DNA of 64,000 nucleotides from CAZIGK01 sp964538615. Its GTDB lineage: Bacteria; Pseudomonadota; Alphaproteobacteria; Rickettsiales; RI-342. The position numbers and the translations under genes were made by a program. A model generated the notes under the pieces. That model saw only the letters and a list, made by a program, of their open reading frames with translations, was not told the origin of the DNA and made no database searches. Numbering within the stretch: position 1 is the first letter of the stretch; each line of letters opens with the position of its first letter. Shown here one piece after another: positions 63,425 to 64,000 of this stretch. Where the stretch lies: positions 1 to 64,000 of the forward strand of contig CAZIGK010000007.1 in NCBI GenBank assembly GCA_964538615.1, in the 5' to 3' direction.

Positions 63425-64000
63425 ATGCAGCTACCAGAGCAGGATTCCAAAGACATTACTGAAATGGTGCGCTCCGGAGCCTATTACCGGGAGGCCATGA
63501 AATGGTATCATGACCTCTACCACGCCCCCAATGTTCAACGTGCCTGGTTGATTGTGATTACGGTGCTGGCCAGCCTGAGTGCATTACTGGGGTTCTCCTC
63601 ACTTATCTCTCTGTTGCCGATTACGGACGAAACCCCCTTGTATCTTTTGAGCGATGATGTGGATGCGGAATATACCACCATCAAGCCTTTGCAGGATAAT
63701 GCCTTGCATATGAATGATACGTTGGTACGTTACTTCATTAAAACGTATGTTGAAGGCCGTGAATCGTATCAGGTACAGGTATTGGAAGCGCAAAAATCCA
63801 TGGTGCGCAGCTTAAGTTCTGACGCTGAGTTTGCCCGTTATCTGCAGTATATTAGTCAGCAAAACCCGCAAAGTCCGGTGAACCAGTTGGGGCTGTATGG
63901 AGAGCGTTCGGCAACTGTTCTCTCCATGCAGTTGCATTATCCGGAAGGGACAACGGAAGAAGCGAAGCCGCTCACAACGCCACTGGGGGCAACCATTACG
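63425..64000 (+). CDS. virB8: Type IV secretion system protein VirB8, truncated by window edge
   Basis: 192 codons are open to the edge. It has a cytoplasmic N-terminus with MVRSGAYYREAMKWYHDLYHA (the Y-x-x-A-x-x-W motif of VirB8), one membrane helix (about 39-61), then a periplasmic NTF2-like domain beginning ITDETPLYLL, with YFIKTYVEGRESYQVQVLEA. VirB8 is the inner-membrane core scaffold of VirB/VirD4 secretion. An in-frame GTG at 63407 is an alternative start; neither has a good ribosome site. Further vir genes are expected to the right. Confidence 0.85.
   Translation, partial: MQLPEQDSKDITEMVRSGAYYREAMKWYHDLYHAPNVQRAWLIVITVLASLSALLGFSSLISLLPITDETPLYLLSDDVDAEYTTIKPLQDNALHMNDTLVRYFIKTYVEGRESYQVQVLEAQKSMVRSLSSDAEFARYLQYISQQNPQSPVNQLGLYGERSATVLSMQLHYPEGTTEEAKPLTTPLGATIT

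Overview
The window is an alphaproteobacterial chromosome segment of moderate GC. Three things point there: the gene orders erpA/dgt-argS-SPOR-nagZ-tatAB and rlpA-D,D-carboxypeptidase-tmk-holB-metG-tatD-MBL, the cbb3 oxidase set ccoNOQP-ccoGHIS, and the zinc-knuckle-less MetG. The last gene is a truncated VirB8, so the genome carries a chromosomal type IV secretion locus just beyond the right edge. The exact order is not determined; a free-living or host-associated Rhodospirillales/Micavibrio/Rickettsiales-like lineage is inference.

Layout. 1-2.5 kb: end of an OmpA-like gene, a potassium-channel-like protein, a lone FlgC-like rod protein, an FkbM methyltransferase and a tandem ~100 bp repeat. 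2.5-6.3 kb (minus): operon zapE-ispH-ccmG-ccmH-ccmI, joined by 4 bp overlaps. 6.4-13.3 kb: panC, a PstS-like protein, pyrE with a clear -10 box, a structured non-coding stretch, a FadN-type beta-oxidation enzyme and MetY. 13.3-14.7 kb: a repeat-rich island holding a MITE-like element with 21 bp terminal inverted repeats, a perfect 281 bp direct repeat, and one small two-helix membrane protein between the copies. 14.7-20.2 kb: BrkB/YihY, serine deaminase, a PIF1/RecD-like helicase, AnmK and a TlpA-like thioredoxin.

20.4-29.3 kb is the respiratory core: a SafE-like protein, ccoN-O-Q-P, a strong terminator, then ccoG-H-I-S. An FNR/FixK-like dyad lies upstream. 29.3-32.9 kb (minus) is an overlapping trio: a nucleoside deoxyribosyltransferase-like protein, an orphan TRAP substrate-binding protein and a DASS/SLC13 permease with TrkA-C domains. 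33-42.6 kb is the most unusual part: unknown proteins, an acyl-CoA synthetase-like protein with an altered active site, an ankyrin protein, thiC, and a 516-residue alanine-rich helical protein with internal repeats. 42.7-63.4 kb is conserved housekeeping: typA, a D-Ala-D-Ala dipeptidase, xthA, erpA, dgt, argS, SPOR proteins, nagZ, tatAB, cell-wall hydrolases, tmk, holB, metG and tatD.

Functional themes are microaerobic respiration with cytochrome c maturation (ccmGHI serves the haem-binding CcoO and CcoP), and peptidoglycan remodelling and recycling (anmK, nagZ, dipeptidase, lytic transglycosylase, rlpA, D,D-carboxypeptidase). tatC and scpAB are absent from positions where relatives often carry them.
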